NCBI GenBank assembly: GCA_937922945.1 | Contig: CAKZUP010000113.1 | Location: 1-51,144 of the forward strand | DNA from: an uncultured Granulosicoccaceae bacterium | Lineage (GTDB): Bacteria > Pseudomonadota > Gammaproteobacteria > Granulosicoccales > Granulosicoccaceae | Length of the DNA: 51,144 nucleotides | Reading direction: 5' to 3' | Part shown: one piece after another, positions 17,360 through 26,949 of the stretch | Layout: each line of letters begins with the position of its first letter | Numbering within the stretch: the first letter of the stretch is position 1 | Translations under genes and position numbers: made by a program | Notes under the pieces: model-generated | The model's input: the letters and a program-made list of their open reading frames with translations, nothing else | Told to the model about the DNA's origin: nothing | The model's database searches: none

Positions 17360-17997
17360 CTCGGTCTGCCTACCGTTACGGTTATGGTGCAAAGGCCATT
17401 CGAACATGGCTGCGGTGGTGGCGTTACGCTGGAACCGTCCGATTGTTGGCCCGCCAGCCCAGCGACCAAACCAAGCGCAAGTACGCCAAGTACGACATAG
17501 AGAACAGTACGTTTTTTACCGGGGGCAGAATCCGTCGTCTCTGTTGGTGCTGCTGCTTGTGTGGATAAAGGTGGAGCCGTACCATAATTAATTTCACGCA
17601 ACAGTGGATTGAACGCAAAGCCACGTACGGTCCTGTTACCGGCTTTGTCCCGTGCCTGAATGTAATACTCAATGTCTCGGTCACTGGATGCATCGGTGGG
17701 AATGTGGGCGATGTAAGTAGATGAGAATGAGACCCGGTTCATCAGCACAGTGCTGTAGGCGGGATCATTCAGGAAGCGGTAGTACAGGCTGACACTGTCC
17801 AGCTCACCATCATCGACCACAGTGGCGAAAAAAGTTTGCCGGATATCAGCTTCCACTGCCCCGATAACATCGTGCTCGATCAGCGGAGGCTCCACGTCGA
17901 TCAAACCGCTCTGTGCGTTAGCCGAAGACATACCCACCAGGATTTGCGATAGCGCAAACCAGCAGACGAACCCCAGCTTGAATAGCTTGTTGATCAA
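17356..17997 (-). CDS. Secreted, C-terminally anchored protein of unknown function
   Basis: A 213-residue protein with a signal peptide (cleavage near SSANAQ), an Ig-like or fibronectin-like region (about 35-130, including YYRFLNDPAY and YYIQARDKAGN), a linker, a single hydrophobic segment (RTVLYVVLGVLALGLVAGL, about 166-184) and a short tail with paired cysteines (CSNGLC). The layout suggests an exported domain anchored by the C-terminal helix. It is translationally coupled (ATGA) to the CBM9-like lipoprotein, so they probably act together at the cell envelope. I do not recognise a named family. Confidence 0.7.
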   Translation of the reverse strand: MINKLFKLGFVCWFALSQILVGMSSANAQSGLIDVEPPLIEHDVIGAVEADIRQTFFATVVDDGELDSVSLYYRFLNDPAYSTVLMNRVSFSSTYIAHIPTDASSDRDIEYYIQARDKAGNRTVRGFAFNPLLREINYGTAPPLSTQAAAPTETTDSAPGKKRTVLYVVLGVLALGLVAGLAGQQSDGSSVTPPPQPCSNGLCTITVTVGRPR

Positions 17998-18346
17998 CGA
18001 CCCATGCTCCCTTTATAGCGTATTGCCGCGCAAAGTGATTAAAACCCAATTTTGACGAAAAAAGCGCCACCATCCAAGCAAAATAGCACCGTTGGTAATA
18101 ATACCGACAGATATCGCTACGGAGCACAAATGCGCGCACTGCGCGTCAGGTTCTAGACCCTGCACGCCACCGGCTTGGTAATCTAACCCAAAGCACACTG
18201 CACTGTACCTGCACAGTTCTGATAACCATAGTCAATTGAACCGGATTGAGCACAGAATTGACGATATTTTGCTGCAATCGATGATCACGCAGCCGGGTAT
18301 CTTGGAGTGTTACACTTCCAACAGATTCAAGCTCACAGGTGAATTC
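17998..18346. other. Divergent intergenic region
   Basis: About 350 bases lie between the minus-strand anchored protein and the plus-strand EndoU gene. I see no gene. The only open frame is the upstream extension of the EndoU frame to TTG 18236, which lacks a ribosome-binding site. It should contain promoters for both directions. Confidence 0.4.
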
Positions 18347-18961
18347 GTGAACCGCTACCGAAGATACATTCCCATTATTGCCGCCGTTTTGGTTCTGCTT
18401 GGCGTTAATCTGGACCGTCTGGGCATCGATCTGGAAGCGCTCTCGCGGGGCGAATCGATCAATCAACCCAGCAATAACAGCGCTAATAACAATCAAAATG
18501 GCTCTCTGACGACAAATCAGTCAGCGAACAACACCAATACACACCCAACAACAAAAAAATGGTCGTCCACCAGTCCCGAGATTAACCTGTGGCACGTGTT
18601 TGAGGGTGAAATTAACAGATCGGGAAAACCCACGGGCTACCACTCAAGACCCGGGGGCAAGGACCCCGCCAACGCTCGCGTGAAATCGATTCGCGATCAA
18701 CCGAACAACGCTGGCGTGTACACCGCCGTTATCGAGGTCCGCGATGGCAATCAATGGAAGAGCAAGAACTCCAGCTTCTTCCCGGACAGCTTATCCCGAG
18801 ACGATGTCATCGACATTATCGTGCACGCCTACAATAAAAGTAATAACAAAAAGGCCCAGCCCTGGAGCGGGCCATCGGGGCAAGGGTACACAGTGCAGGG
18901 CTATACGACCAATCGTGGCGGCATCAACACAGCTTATCCGATCTGGGTCAGAAATCAGTAA
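18347..18961 (+). CDS. Membrane-anchored EndoU-type (bacterial) ribonuclease-like protein
   Basis: A 204-residue protein. GTG 18347 is chosen because AGGTGA lies four bases before it and a signal-anchor helix (IPIIAAVLVLLGV) follows at once. After a 60-residue Asn/Ser/Gln/Thr-rich linker comes a domain matching bacterial EndoU: LWHVFEGEIN (His83), GYHSRPGG (His99), GVYTAVIEV, FFPDSLSRDDVIDIIVHAYN and a C-terminal NTAYPIW. The two histidines and the late Thr/Tyr fit the EndoU catalytic set. In the family this domain cuts RNA and is common as the tip of contact-dependent inhibition toxins, but here it stands alone with one membrane anchor, facing the periplasm. No CdiA/CdiB or obvious immunity gene is adjacent. 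Target unknown. Confidence 0.75.
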   Translation: MNRYRRYIPIIAAVLVLLGVNLDRLGIDLEALSRGESINQPSNNSANNNQNGSLTTNQSANNTNTHPTTKKWSSTSPEINLWHVFEGEINRSGKPTGYHSRPGGKDPANARVKSIRDQPNNAGVYTAVIEVRDGNQWKSKNSSFFPDSLSRDDVIDIIVHAYNKSNNKKAQPWSGPSGQGYTVQGYTTNRGGINTAYPIWVRNQ

Positions 18962-19144
18962 ACAGCGCGGAAACAGCGCTAGTTATGTAGAAAAAGCCAC
19001 GCGAACAAAGCAGCCATTTTTTTGACTGGCAATGCAGATAGCGCATAACCCGCCATTTATAGCTGTCTGCCGACCACACTGGGCCGGTTAGGCACGTTTG
19101 TCGCTTCGCAGAAGACCAGTCTTCTACAACCATCTGCGCTCGAC

Positions 19145-21013
19145 GTGCTCATCCAGCTAATCAACTTTTGCAACAAGCCGAACCGGTTCCAACTCAGCGC
19201 TGGTATCGCTCATCGACTACTGCTTTTGCTGGCGCTCGTGATAATGCCCGTTCATAGTCAGGCACAGCAAAGCACCACACTTGTCGAGCCTGAGAAAACC
19301 GGCGCGGAAGAATCACCAGCGCTTGGCGCGGCATCGGCCAATTTACCGAGCCGGCTTACGGTTGCACCTGACACAGAACTCACTACCAAGCTGTCTGTAG
19401 AACAGAGCAACAGGCAAAAGCAGCTTTACTACATTCAGTCTGTATTAGATACAAAGCTACTTGAGCGCCGCAAACTGGGCGATGAAATCGCACTGGCCAA
19501 TGAGCAGGACAAAGGCGATTTGCGCCGTAGCGCAAACGTTCTAACCACCGATATAGTGCAACTACGCAAAACGCTGGAAACCATTGCCACCGGCGGCATC
19601 GATAGAAAGCTGTTTGAAGAAGCAACCACAGAGAAGAAAAAAGATTGGCGGGAAGATGTATCGCTCATTGCCCAACCCGTGCTAGACAGCCTTAAAGAAA
19701 TAACGGAAAAACCACGACAAATAAAAGAACTCAACGAACTGATAGCGTTAAAACTCGACGAAGCTGAAGTCAGTAAAGAAGCGCTGCAGACACTCTCACT
19801 ATCGGCCGTTACAGACCCCAGCCAGACCTTGCACAACAGCATCAAAACACTGACGAATAAATGGCAGAAGCGATTGGATGATGCCAACAGCAACATTGAA
19901 GTGGCGCGCATTCAACTGAAAGCACTTGAAGGCGACCAACCTATATCAACCACTGTCTACAACGCGTTAGTAGGGTTTGCTAAGGGCCGTGGCTTAACCA
20001 TCCTGATGGCCGTTGCTGCAGCCTGGCTGGTTTGGTTCAGTATTCGAATGATGCTCAAAACCTACAGGCACACGCTGCTTGATCGTCGTCAGCCAGATAG
20101 CCGGACGCGCTACCGAGTGGCGAAATACAGCGTTCAGGCACTCACCTTCTCTCTAGTACTTATTGCCGTGTTCATCGTGTTTTACGAACGTCACGACGTA
20201 TTGCTATTGGGCTTGCTGATACTGCTCATTGTGGGGTTTGTATTGAACGCCAAACAACTATTACCGCGATATGTTACGGAAGCACGTCTGCTATTGAATC
20301 TGGGGGCAATGCGAGAAGGTGAACGGGTAATTTATAACGGGTTGCCCTACCGTGTGGAATCGATAAACATGTACACCTTGTTTAAAAATCCCGAACTCAG
20401 CGGTAGCTTACGCATTCCGTTAGCCGAGCTTACACAAATCAGCTCTCGGCCAACCACCAACGATAGCTGGTTTCCAAGCTCGGTAGGAGATGTAATGCTC
20501 ACCGAAGATGGCACGCTGGTTAAAGTGTTAAATCAGAATCCGGATACTGTTGAATTAGCGAAACGAGGTGGAGAATTATGGTCCGTACCTGCCGCGCAAT
20601 TCTATGCAATGTCGATGACTAATTTAAGTAGGCCAGGCACCTTCGGCGTTACCGGAACATTCGGTGTGGACTATTCACATCAATATATTAGCGCCTCTGT
20701 CATTCCCGAATCGCTGAACAATTCAATTACCCAGGCGCTTTCAGATAGTTCTCTCGGCTACGCTTTAAATGAGGTCAGGGTGGAACTTGCAGAAGCTGGC
20801 GACTCGTCCATTAACTACTGGATTTTCGTTACGATGAATAGTGCAGCGGCCTTTTCTTATTATCGAATTCAGCGACTGATTCAAAGCGCTTGCATTGAAA
20901 CCTGCACCGATAACCAATGGTCTATTCCATTCCCCCACATTGCGTTGGTGAAAAAGCCGGATTCGATATCTCGCTCAGCCAACGAATCGTTCCCTGAACC
21001 GAAGCGCGCATAA
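19145..21013 (+). CDS. MscS-like mechanosensitive channel with coiled-coil periplasmic domain
   Basis: A 622-residue inner-membrane protein. A signal peptide (LLLLLALVIMPVHSQAQQ) is followed by a long charged helical region (about 60-260) rich in Leu/Lys/Glu, probably a periplasmic coiled coil as in MscK/YbdG-like channels. Hydrophobic segments lie near 280-300, 330-350 and 353-370. The C-terminal part (about 380-610) resembles the MscS cytoplasmic vestibule, ending with the SIPFPHIAL motif. The start is uncertain: GTG 19145 gives a plausible signal peptide but has no ribosome-binding site. It would open on membrane tension to release osmolytes. A second, simpler MscS gene lies 2.9 kb away. 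Confidence 0.78.
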   Translation: MLIQLINFCNKPNRFQLSAGIAHRLLLLLALVIMPVHSQAQQSTTLVEPEKTGAEESPALGAASANLPSRLTVAPDTELTTKLSVEQSNRQKQLYYIQSVLDTKLLERRKLGDEIALANEQDKGDLRRSANVLTTDIVQLRKTLETIATGGIDRKLFEEATTEKKKDWREDVSLIAQPVLDSLKEITEKPRQIKELNELIALKLDEAEVSKEALQTLSLSAVTDPSQTLHNSIKTLTNKWQKRLDDANSNIEVARIQLKALEGDQPISTTVYNALVGFAKGRGLTILMAVAAAWLVWFSIRMMLKTYRHTLLDRRQPDSRTRYRVAKYSVQALTFSLVLIAVFIVFYERHDVLLLGLLILLIVGFVLNAKQLLPRYVTEARLLLNLGAMREGERVIYNGLPYRVESINMYTLFKNPELSGSLRIPLAELTQISSRPTTNDSWFPSSVGDVMLTEDGTLVKVLNQNPDTVELAKRGGELWSVPAAQFYAMSMTNLSRPGTFGVTGTFGVDYSHQYISASVIPESLNNSITQALSDSSLGYALNEVRVELAEAGDSSINYWIFVTMNSAAAFSYYRIQRLIQSACIETCTDNQWSIPFPHIALVKKPDSISRSANESFPEPKRA

Positions 21014-21675
21014 AGGACATGTTGGGGAGCATAATGTTTAAGAGCGTTGATACGCGTTGTTTGGTAATAGAAATAGACTCAAGCGTAAAACCGTGCAAAC
21101 AAAGAACAGTGGCGCGCCAGCAGGTTACATATTAAGCGCTGGCACTAACACAACTGTCACTTCTTACAGTATGGAGCTGCAACACATAACGATTAACCAA
21201 TTTGAACCAGTAACAAACTATGAAATAACCATTTCAGATAATACTCATGGCATCGACAACGCTGAGCAGATTATTTGTCACTGTCGACACTACTCGATGA
21301 TATTTCCTGCCCAGCTTTCCGTTTATCCACCCTTCAAACCAGCATTGAATTGTAAACAAGAGCAAACAGAGCGCTGACCAGAAAGAAACAAATCGCGTTA
21401 CATCAAAACCAATTACTAGATCAATTATGTCATGCAATTAATTTACACGATCATGTGATCAGTGAAAATGACATTACTTATCAGCTTCTTACAACTATGC
21501 GCATAACGACAATTATTCTTCGTGAAACAATTTAACATTTAGAACACGCACTTTTTCAAGCTAATCACGCGGCAGAAATCTATCCGCACTACCCAAAGAG
21601 GCTGTTGTGGGATTAAAGTCTTATTGCTAGCTTACAGCTATCCTATTTATTCAGTATGAATACAAGCAGCGGTAT
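21014..21675. other. 662-bp AT-rich intergenic region
   Basis: It lies between the MscS-like gene and the hybrid kinase, both on the plus strand. I see no supported gene; a 33-codon frame at 21034-21135 has a GGGGAG before its ATG but no recognisable features. No terminator with a T-run was found. The promoter of the kinase gene should be at the right end. Confidence 0.4.
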
Positions 21676-23862
21676 ATGCTTTCCTATTACATAAAAAATC
21701 AAATTCCGTCAGACAATCCGGCAATGAACACGGTGGCGGATTTAACTGGCGATAACAAGGTGCAACGCTACTCCCTCGTCTTGTGCAGCGCGTTAGACGA
21801 TAAGTTACAAAATCAGCTTGAGCAACACTTCAATGTCTTTGCGGTATCGACTAAAACCGAATTCGGCAAATTCGATGCTGCACTGATCGATTGTCGCGGC
21901 AAAACAATTGACTACCCGCTGGATGACAGTCTCAACAACGCATCCATGGTGTTGATACTGATCGATGCGCACTCGATATGGAAAGAACCACTGTCGGACA
22001 AATTCACCAGTGAACTGAATCGAATAGAGCTCGTTTCAGCGGCGGAGTTACTCAGCCCGACAATCAAACTACGTCTCGATGCTCGAATGAGTTCGCTCAG
22101 CAAGGCAGAACAAGTCAGCTTGGTACACAAGGCAGCAAGGCAGAACTACAATCAGGTTGCCAGTGAAGTTGGTGGTGCAACTACAAACTCGAGCAATCAT
22201 GTCGATCAAAATGTCCTACAAGAAAACGCGTTTGAAGTGCTTCAAGCAGTTCTTCAAAACACTACCGATTGGATGGTAGTCAAAGACCTGGAACATCGCT
22301 TTATTGCCGCGTCGCCACTTTTTCTGAATTTCCACAAGAAAACACTGGATGAAGTCATTGGTAAAAATGATTTGGAACTTGGCACAGAGGCCGAGCTGGT
22401 TTTGGGCAATCCGGATAAAGAGTGGAAAGGATACTGGCAACTGGATGACGAAGTCATTGCCGATGGAAACCCCAACTATTTTGAAAACCAGATCGTTCAG
22501 GAAACAGCATTGGAGCAGGTTCATGAACAAGTAGCGAAAGTACCTTTAAGAGATCGACACGGGCAGATTTTTGGCTTACTTGTGTGCGTGACAAAATTAC
22601 ACACCAAATCTGAAAACTCCAATGATGTTACTTCAATAGTCAGTCGACACAATATCGAAATATCTCCCATTATCGGCACACTGAATGATCAGCGCCGCAA
22701 AGCCGAGGCATTGAGCAAGCGTACGCAATCTGCTTTCAACAGGAAAAATAATTTCATTGCCACGGCGAGTCATGACTTAAGACAACCCTTGCACGCTATT
22801 GGGTTACTCATAGAATCGTTAGAAAACAAGATAATTGATGCAGAACAAAGATCGACCCTGGGAAAGATAAAACAGTCGTCTAAAGATCTCAACAACCTGT
22901 TAAACAGTATTCTGGATATATCCAAGTTAGATGCAGATGCGGTAAAAGTTACCAAGAATCATTTCAATATTGCACCATTACTCAAATCAATTGAAGATGA
23001 ATTCGGAACTGAGGCAAAACAGAAAGGGTTAAAGTTACACATAAACAACAGCAGCGCAATCGTGTTTACTGACAGCTTGCTGCTTATTCGTATTATTAGA
23101 AACCTGGTATCTAACGCGGTTAAACACACCCTAGCCGGCAATATCAATATTGTTACTGAAATGGAGCACGATTGCCTGCTTGTGCATGTAAAGGACACAG
23201 GGCCCGGCATACCCAAAGAGCAACATCAGGCAATATTCGGAGAATACAGAAGGATAGACGAACAGAAATCCCAACCAAATTTTGGAATGGGGCTGGGATT
23301 GTCCATTGTCAAAAGGTTAACAGACTTACTGGATGTGGAGATAAAACTCGATTCGAGTAAAGAACGCGGTACGCGTATCACTTTATCCATACCACTGGGT
23401 GATGATTCATATCACCATGACCTTCATCCTGAAACAGCCACTAGCCCGGAGTTTGGCTCTTACAGAGTAATGGTGATAGAAGACAATCCCGTCGTGCTCG
23501 ATGCAATGCTACTCATGTTAACCGAGCTAAACTGCGAAGCCTATCCTGCACGAAATATCGATGAGTCACTGGAGATTATTGGCGAACTTACAGAACTGCC
23601 TGATTTACTCCTGGTCGATTACCAGTTGGAGGATGGGGTAACCGGCGATATGGCGATTAAACGAGTATGCGAAGCCGCCAATAAAAACTTACCAGCGGTT
23701 ATAGTGACAGGTAACATGCACAGTGATCTGGTTCGTAAAGCCAGTAACTCCGCCTTTCGGGTTTTGAACAAGCCAGTTAGCCCAGACGTTCTATTAAACA
23801 CCATTGCTAGCGCTATTAATGACCAACGCCAAAACGCCATAACGGATAATGTACACGCATAG
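21676..23862 (+). CDS. Hybrid sensor histidine kinase (PAS - HisKA - HATPase - receiver)
   Basis: A 728-residue soluble hybrid kinase with no membrane helices. Residues about 30-140 look like a degenerate receiver-like domain (FDAALIDCRG) without an intact acidic pocket. A PAS-like domain follows (about 185-310, NTTDWMVVKDLEHRFI). HisKA carries ATASHDLRQPLHA with phospho-acceptor His366; HATPase has the N box NLVSNAVKHT (Asn480), VKDTGPGIP and FGMGLGLSIV. The C-terminal receiver has Glu602/Asp603, phospho-acceptor Asp648, Thr678 and Lys699, so it is complete. The HDLRQP box is typical of the cytoplasmic hybrid kinases related to NahK-type proteins. No dedicated response regulator is adjacent. 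Its stop is one base from the stop of the convergent MscS gene. Confidence 0.92.
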   Translation: MLSYYIKNQIPSDNPAMNTVADLTGDNKVQRYSLVLCSALDDKLQNQLEQHFNVFAVSTKTEFGKFDAALIDCRGKTIDYPLDDSLNNASMVLILIDAHSIWKEPLSDKFTSELNRIELVSAAELLSPTIKLRLDARMSSLSKAEQVSLVHKAARQNYNQVASEVGGATTNSSNHVDQNVLQENAFEVLQAVLQNTTDWMVVKDLEHRFIAASPLFLNFHKKTLDEVIGKNDLELGTEAELVLGNPDKEWKGYWQLDDEVIADGNPNYFENQIVQETALEQVHEQVAKVPLRDRHGQIFGLLVCVTKLHTKSENSNDVTSIVSRHNIEISPIIGTLNDQRRKAEALSKRTQSAFNRKNNFIATASHDLRQPLHAIGLLIESLENKIIDAEQRSTLGKIKQSSKDLNNLLNSILDISKLDADAVKVTKNHFNIAPLLKSIEDEFGTEAKQKGLKLHINNSSAIVFTDSLLLIRIIRNLVSNAVKHTLAGNINIVTEMEHDCLLVHVKDTGPGIPKEQHQAIFGEYRRIDEQKSQPNFGMGLGLSIVKRLTDLLDVEIKLDSSKERGTRITLSIPLGDDSYHHDLHPETATSPEFGSYRVMVIEDNPVVLDAMLLMLTELNCEAYPARNIDESLEIIGELTELPDLLLVDYQLEDGVTGDMAIKRVCEAANKNLPAVIVTGNMHSDLVRKASNSAFRVLNKPVSPDVLLNTIASAINDQRQNAITDNVHA

Positions 23863-23863
23863 T

Positions 23864-24943
23864 TTATGCAATTGGAATTGAACCTTGGTGGGTAATGGGT
23901 GTTGATAAATCAATGCCTGCATCGAGGCTTGCTTCCAGTATTTTCTCTCGAAAAAGCTGCTTGGTTTTTATCAGTGAAGATTCATCTTTCGTGTAGTAAT
24001 GAACCGACCACTCTATGGCATGGTCGCCTGTGTCTTTGAGTCTGATTTCAAGTGGATATTGTTCCTCCAATGGAATCTCGGCATCTTCCACTGCCGCCTG
24101 AAATGCAGACTCAAACATAGCGCGCACTTGTTTACTTGAAACACCATACCCGATTTTAAATAGCATGGTTTCGCGTAATCCACGAGCCGATGCAAACCGG
24201 GATAGGTTGTGCAATGTTAAATCGCGTATTTTAGAGTTTTTTATCATAATGCGATGGTTATCCACCAGATTTAACAGCTCAGTGTGGAAAGCCAAGGTGC
24301 GATAAACAATGGCGTGAATCTCGTCGCTACCATCTCGTATTTTTATGACGTCACGTTCTTTGAACATTTTGCTGTTCAAAATTACCAAACCACTAATGAT
24401 GTCAGGTGCCCATGCCCCTTGGGTCAGCGCAAGAAAAACTCCCACAAATCCAATAACGCCCCCCGCTTCAAGCAAGGAACTAAATCCTGCAACCCTTATG
24501 ATTGAAATAAGCGCCATAATCCCGATGAACACACTGATAAATATGGTTAGCGCTCTGGATGCGTAGGTGTCAGCTATACGAGGCCCTGTACCAACCGAAT
24601 TCATCGGCCTACCGAACCGGAGCCTGACGAACCGCCCAATAAGATGGGCACTTAAGTAGCTCAGATAGATAATGATCAGAATTGAAAGGATTTTGACACC
24701 TATACCTTGTCCTGATTGTCCTTCACTGTAAAAACGGAAATGACCTAACAACCCGATAATAAGAACATTGAGCCCTCGAATAACGTTTATTCGAAAGTCA
24801 CGGGCTCCTTCGGGTAAATCATTATTGGAAATACGATCGACTATATACGGCGCAATAACAATAAGAATCAAATTGACCAGCAGCAGTCCGTAAAGCACAC
24901 CGCTACTGGCTAATAGATATGTATTAATTTGCTGGCTTAACAT
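23864..24943 (-). CDS. MscS-family mechanosensitive ion channel
   Basis: A 359-residue channel with hydrophobic segments near 12-34, 55-70, 85-105, 132-152 and the pore helix region (GGVIGFVGVFLALTQGAWAPDIISG, shown here only by its first and last parts: GGVIGFVGVFLALTQ and PDIISG). The beta domain FKERDVIKIRDGSDEI and the C-terminal alpha/beta domain (about 240-350) follow. The size and order are normal for a small MscS. It begins 122 bases downstream of the metallopeptidase-like permease on the same strand and could be read through from that cassette. It probably relieves osmotic downshock. Confidence 0.9.
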   Translation of the reverse strand: MLSQQINTYLLASSGVLYGLLLVNLILIVIAPYIVDRISNNDLPEGARDFRINVIRGLNVLIIGLLGHFRFYSEGQSGQGIGVKILSILIIIYLSYLSAHLIGRFVRLRFGRPMNSVGTGPRIADTYASRALTIFISVFIGIMALISIIRVAGFSSLLEAGGVIGFVGVFLALTQGAWAPDIISGLVILNSKMFKERDVIKIRDGSDEIHAIVYRTLAFHTELLNLVDNHRIMIKNSKIRDLTLHNLSRFASARGLRETMLFKIGYGVSSKQVRAMFESAFQAAVEDAEIPLEEQYPLEIRLKDTGDHAIEWSVHYYTKDESSLIKTKQLFREKILEASLDAGIDLSTPITHQGSIPIA

Positions 24944-25065
24944 AAGAAACCTATTGTCTGCACGTTGCTTTTTTGCAAGTGGCTTTTCTGCATTACACCT
25001 GCCTGCATAACACTATCCTTAGCAAGGGCTGTGCGTTAACGATGACAACCAGACGAGCTTGACCA

Positions 25066-26949
25066 TTACGGCACAGAACCGGAGCGCCATTGTTCGTAAA
25101 AATTACGAGAGTCCGGTAATGGCATATAACCCAACTGATAACGAAATTTCTGCCCATCTATCAATCTTGGTAGCACCGAAAACTCGACGCGCGCCGTTTC
25201 CCCGTCCCGGACAAGCTTACCTGTAATAACTGGGCTTATCGCATTCGCCAACTTCACTTCACTTTGCACCCGCAAGTAATAGTTTTGTGGCAGCACGCCT
25301 AGTTCGCCAGCTTTCAAATCAGCGATGATTGATATCAGATCTGTGGCCTCATCCCGGCTAACAATGACATTTTCAAAATGCGGAAATGCACCGATGCTGC
25401 GGGTGTCAACAATATTCTGCATCATGCCGCGCCAGTGATTATTAACTTCTTCCAGTTCACAACCAATGTGCTGTAAATGGCTACGCCAATATAGTGATCC
25501 CGACAAGTTGGGCGGCGCGTTGTCACGACCAACGGCTCTTAAAAAATTACCGATAGATTCAACGCCGCAAGTTTGCGCCAATGCACTAACCCAGATATCG
25601 CCTATCCCATACAGCATTTCAGGGTCATACAAAGTGGCAAACACTTGCCGGTTCGCCATTTCTTCAAACTTGATGTTATGACGCGCCCACGATACGGCAG
25701 ATATCATCCAATTCGAATCGCGGGAGTCTACGTCGGGCACAATCTGGAATGACGTGAACTGAGCCATACCCTCTATAAAGAAGTTAACGCTATTGCCTGA
25801 CTCACTGAATGCTCTATCGGATTCTACCGACTGAAATACGTGCGCTGTTTCGTGGCTCAACACACGCCGATAAAGTGGATTAACCTCATCCTTGGTGGTT
25901 AGAATCATCTTTATACTCTTCCAACTCGCCAAGCCTAGCGCATGATTGCTCTCTGATGTCATATCGGCCTGAATTATCGGTCGATTCTTCGCACCCAATA
26001 GCGCCACCAGTGCTTCATAGTCAGGCTCTGCGTACTTAAGTAGCTCTTGCATTGCCTCTTCGTCGGTATCACGATATGAAAACATGTAGTGCTCGGAAGT
26101 AACCCTTGCAATACCTTGTTCAGAATCGTCGCTGCCTACACCCATCATCGTTATCATATAACCGGCAACCATGAAAAAAGCGATAACAGAAAATAATATC
26201 GGTACTATTTTCGCTAACTTTCCACTTCCCGGTGCACGGGGTTTCGAATCGGTATTGCTCCACAAAAAATAACTTACAAACAAAAGCAAAGCTGCAACAA
26301 CCAAATGAAAACCGATGGTTGCCCAGTCCAGAAGCAGGTTCTGACCGTTGTATTCGTTACTGTAGAAACCAAAAACACTGTAAACCCCAGACACCTTAAG
26401 CACTTGCTCAAGCCAAATGAGCACAATGAGATAAGTGCAGTAAAGTATCAGGCCAATTGTCCTGAACCAGGAAAGAAAAACACCGTGACACACAATAACA
26501 AACGCAAACAGGCAATCCCGAACGTAAAATAGCAGATCGGTTTTCCAATAGGCTTTACCTGTAATGGATTGTGTGTTGAGCGACAGTACGGCAATCTGAA
26601 ATACACGATCGAACAGTATAAGAAGCCACAGGAGCAGAAGTATAGCGACTATCTTGGCAACAAATATCCTTGAACGGGAAACAGGTAGACTTCGCAGAAA
26701 ATCGACCGTTGAGTCATCGTATTCGCGTGGGAATAAACTGTAAGCAGCAATGAGAAACAATAGAATATTGAAAAACACCAAATCGGTGAATATACCGGCA
26801 TCGCAAACTTCACCACACCATGCAGCATAGCTGGACTCATCAACTCGCAGCGAAAACAGCTCCGAACCATACGACAAAGCCATTAAACTGAACCATATGA
26901 GCGCGTACGGAATCAGCTGCTTTAATTCTTTTTGGACTAAACCGATCAT
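25066..26949 (-). CDS. ABC-2-type permease fused to a HExxH metallopeptidase-like domain
   Basis: A 627-residue fusion. The N-terminal 280 residues contain about seven hydrophobic segments (near 12-30, 54-74, 98-116, 142-160, 164-184, 211-229, 248-270) and ABC-2 permease features such as LFPREYDDSTVDFLRSLPVS. The rest is hydrophilic and predicted periplasmic. It contains VLSHETAHVFQ, a HExxH zinc site at His366-Glu367-xx-His370, and 23 residues later FIEGMAQF, whose Glu393 is a plausible third ligand, as in gluzincins. About 110 C-terminal residues form a probable beta domain. ATG 26949 overlaps the upstream stop as ATGA, fixing the start. It is the last gene of the DUF4159-ATPase-permease-permease cassette. 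The substrate is unknown; peptide or protein processing coupled to export or to membrane-protein release is an inference. Confidence 0.82.
   Translation of the reverse strand: MIGLVQKELKQLIPYALIWFSLMALSYGSELFSLRVDESSYAAWCGEVCDAGIFTDLVFFNILLFLIAAYSLFPREYDDSTVDFLRSLPVSRSRIFVAKIVAILLLLWLLILFDRVFQIAVLSLNTQSITGKAYWKTDLLFYVRDCLFAFVIVCHGVFLSWFRTIGLILYCTYLIVLIWLEQVLKVSGVYSVFGFYSNEYNGQNLLLDWATIGFHLVVAALLLFVSYFLWSNTDSKPRAPGSGKLAKIVPILFSVIAFFMVAGYMITMMGVGSDDSEQGIARVTSEHYMFSYRDTDEEAMQELLKYAEPDYEALVALLGAKNRPIIQADMTSESNHALGLASWKSIKMILTTKDEVNPLYRRVLSHETAHVFQSVESDRAFSESGNSVNFFIEGMAQFTSFQIVPDVDSRDSNWMISAVSWARHNIKFEEMANRQVFATLYDPEMLYGIGDIWVSALAQTCGVESIGNFLRAVGRDNAPPNLSGSLYWRSHLQHIGCELEEVNNHWRGMMQNIVDTRSIGAFPHFENVIVSRDEATDLISIIADLKAGELGVLPQNYYLRVQSEVKLANAISPVITGKLVRDGETARVEFSVLPRLIDGQKFRYQLGYMPLPDSRNFYEQWRSGSVP

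Noticed and set aside
18347..18961. EndoU protein considered as part of a contact-dependent inhibition locus
   Set aside because: No CdiA, CdiB or adjacent small immunity-like gene is seen, and the protein has its own membrane anchor.
21034..21135. 33-codon frame with a GGGGAG before its ATG, after the MscS-like gene
   Set aside because: The ribosome-binding site is attractive, but the peptide has no membrane, signal or conserved features, so it is not annotated.
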